Below are positions 6,310 to 6,597 of a DNA stretch of 6,597 bases, piece after piece. Source of the DNA: Pseudomonas sp. Lineage in GTDB: Bacteria; Pseudomonadota; Gammaproteobacteria; Pseudomonadales; Pseudomonadaceae. The stretch covers positions 1 to 6,597 of the forward strand of contig NZ_JASLGE010000107.1 in NCBI RefSeq assembly GCF_030150285.1, read 5' to 3'. The first letter of the stretch is position 1. Every line of letters starts with the position of its first letter. A program made the position numbers and the translations under genes. Below the pieces are notes generated by a model, which was not told the origin of the DNA, made no database searches, and saw only the letters and a program-made list of their open reading frames with translations.

Positions 6310-6597
6310 CTATAACCCCCTAAAGAGTAATCGTGTAACAAGTAAATGTTTTTTCATTATACTTCTTTGTTCTTTAAAGAAATCTTGTTCTAATTGCGAT
6401 TTCATGTCTTTATCATTGAATGTAACGCTATGATCCTTGACACTCTCGCTCTTGATACCTTTAATATACGCTTGATTGCTTGTTTTAGCCATTTCTAGCG
6501 TTGTTTCATAGTTCTTAATACTATCTATCATTTCGCAAGTCGCTAACTTTAGATTGTCTTTAAAGTCACCTTCTAAAACTTCTTCATATTGTCTAAT
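6310..6597 (-). CDS. Head-tail connector-like protein, C-terminal 95 residues (5' end outside window)
   Basis: The reading frame is open from its TAG stop to the right edge. An internal ATG at 6531 exists, but 22 sense codons precede it in frame up to the edge and no ribosome site lies just before it, so the gene almost certainly starts outside the window. The visible part is helical and charged. Its centre carries GIKSESVKDHSVTF and its end carries IMKKHLLVTRLLFRG. This pairing of an 'IKSExxxDxSVTF/Y' segment with a terminal 'KKxLxxxxLLxRG' is familiar from head-tail connector proteins of the HK97 gp6/SPP1 gp15 type in Firmicutes phages, which form the ring below the portal. Its position at the head-proximal end of the module fits that role. 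The stop lies one base before the next start. The family call rests on remembered motifs; another small neck protein is the main alternative. Confidence 0.7.
   Translation of the reverse strand: MRQYEEVLEGDFKDNLKLATCEMIDSIKNYETTLEMAKTSNQAYIKGIKSESVKDHSVTFNDKDMKSQLEQDFFKEQRSIMKKHLLVTRLLFRGL
6316..6320 (-). promoter_or_regulatory. GGGGG ribosome binding site deciding the start at 6308
   Basis: GGGGG lies 7 nt upstream of the ATG at 6308 and within the final Arg-Gly codons of the connector gene. It can pair with the anti-Shine-Dalgarno core through one G-U wobble. It supports the short form of the DUF6751-like protein over the longer frame starting at 6341. Confidence 0.7.

Noticed and set aside
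6310..6531. Treating the right-end gene as a complete 73-residue protein starting at 6531
   Set aside because: The frame continues without a stop through 22 more codons to the window edge, with similar composition, and there is no ribosome site before 6531.
1..6597. A novel defence, CRISPR or mobile system
   Set aside because: All coding capacity on the minus strand is accounted for by structural phage genes, the only sizeable gap is 68 nt, and there are no spaced repeats, transposase motifs or tRNA-like sequences.

Overview
This window is a contiguous piece of the late structural region of a tailed bacteriophage (or prophage) with a long, probably siphovirus-type tail. Every supported gene lies on the minus strand, so transcription runs from position 6597 towards position 1. 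The DNA is AT-rich, with frequent ATA (Ile), AGA (Arg) and AAA/GAA codons and Gly-rich or AGGAG-type Shine-Dalgarno sites. Together with protein resemblance to phages of Gram-positive hosts, this points to a low-GC Bacillota host, most likely Clostridia or a related gut Firmicute. TGA is used as a stop at several genes and Trp is TGG, so the standard bacterial code applies. No integrase, repressor or lysis gene is visible, so temperate versus virulent cannot be decided here.

In transcription order the layout is: (1) 6597-5156, the head-completion and neck block: a head-tail connector-like protein cut by the right edge, a small DUF6751-like protein, a Minor_capsid_2-like protein and a minor capsid/tail-terminator-like protein, tightly packed with ATGA or 1-nt junctions. 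(2) 5135-4623, the major tail tube protein, followed in the only notable intergenic gap (68 nt) by a hairpin plus U-tract that looks like an intrinsic terminator or attenuator. (3) 4554-3503, two tail assembly chaperone-type genes joined by a TAATG overlap; the second is a Gp15-family protein. (4) 3499-1166, a 777-residue tape measure protein. (5) 1166-1, a small 123-residue distal tail protein and the first 260 residues of a large tail hub/baseplate protein that starts with TTG and runs off the left edge.

The genes work together as one assembly line. Connector and neck proteins close the filled head, the tail terminator caps the tube, the chaperones coat the tape measure protein, the tube protein polymerises along it, and the distal proteins form the tail tip that nucleates assembly. 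Order, sizes and junctions match the A118-like/clostridial siphophage tail module. I found no CRISPR, tRNA, mobile element or evident defence system. The more unusual points are the internal terminator after the tube gene, the TTG start, the chaperone pair coupled by TAATG instead of a frameshift, recurrent GGGGG Shine-Dalgarno sites that also encode the upstream protein's C-terminus, and a 123-residue protein in the slot where many phages have a distal tail protein.
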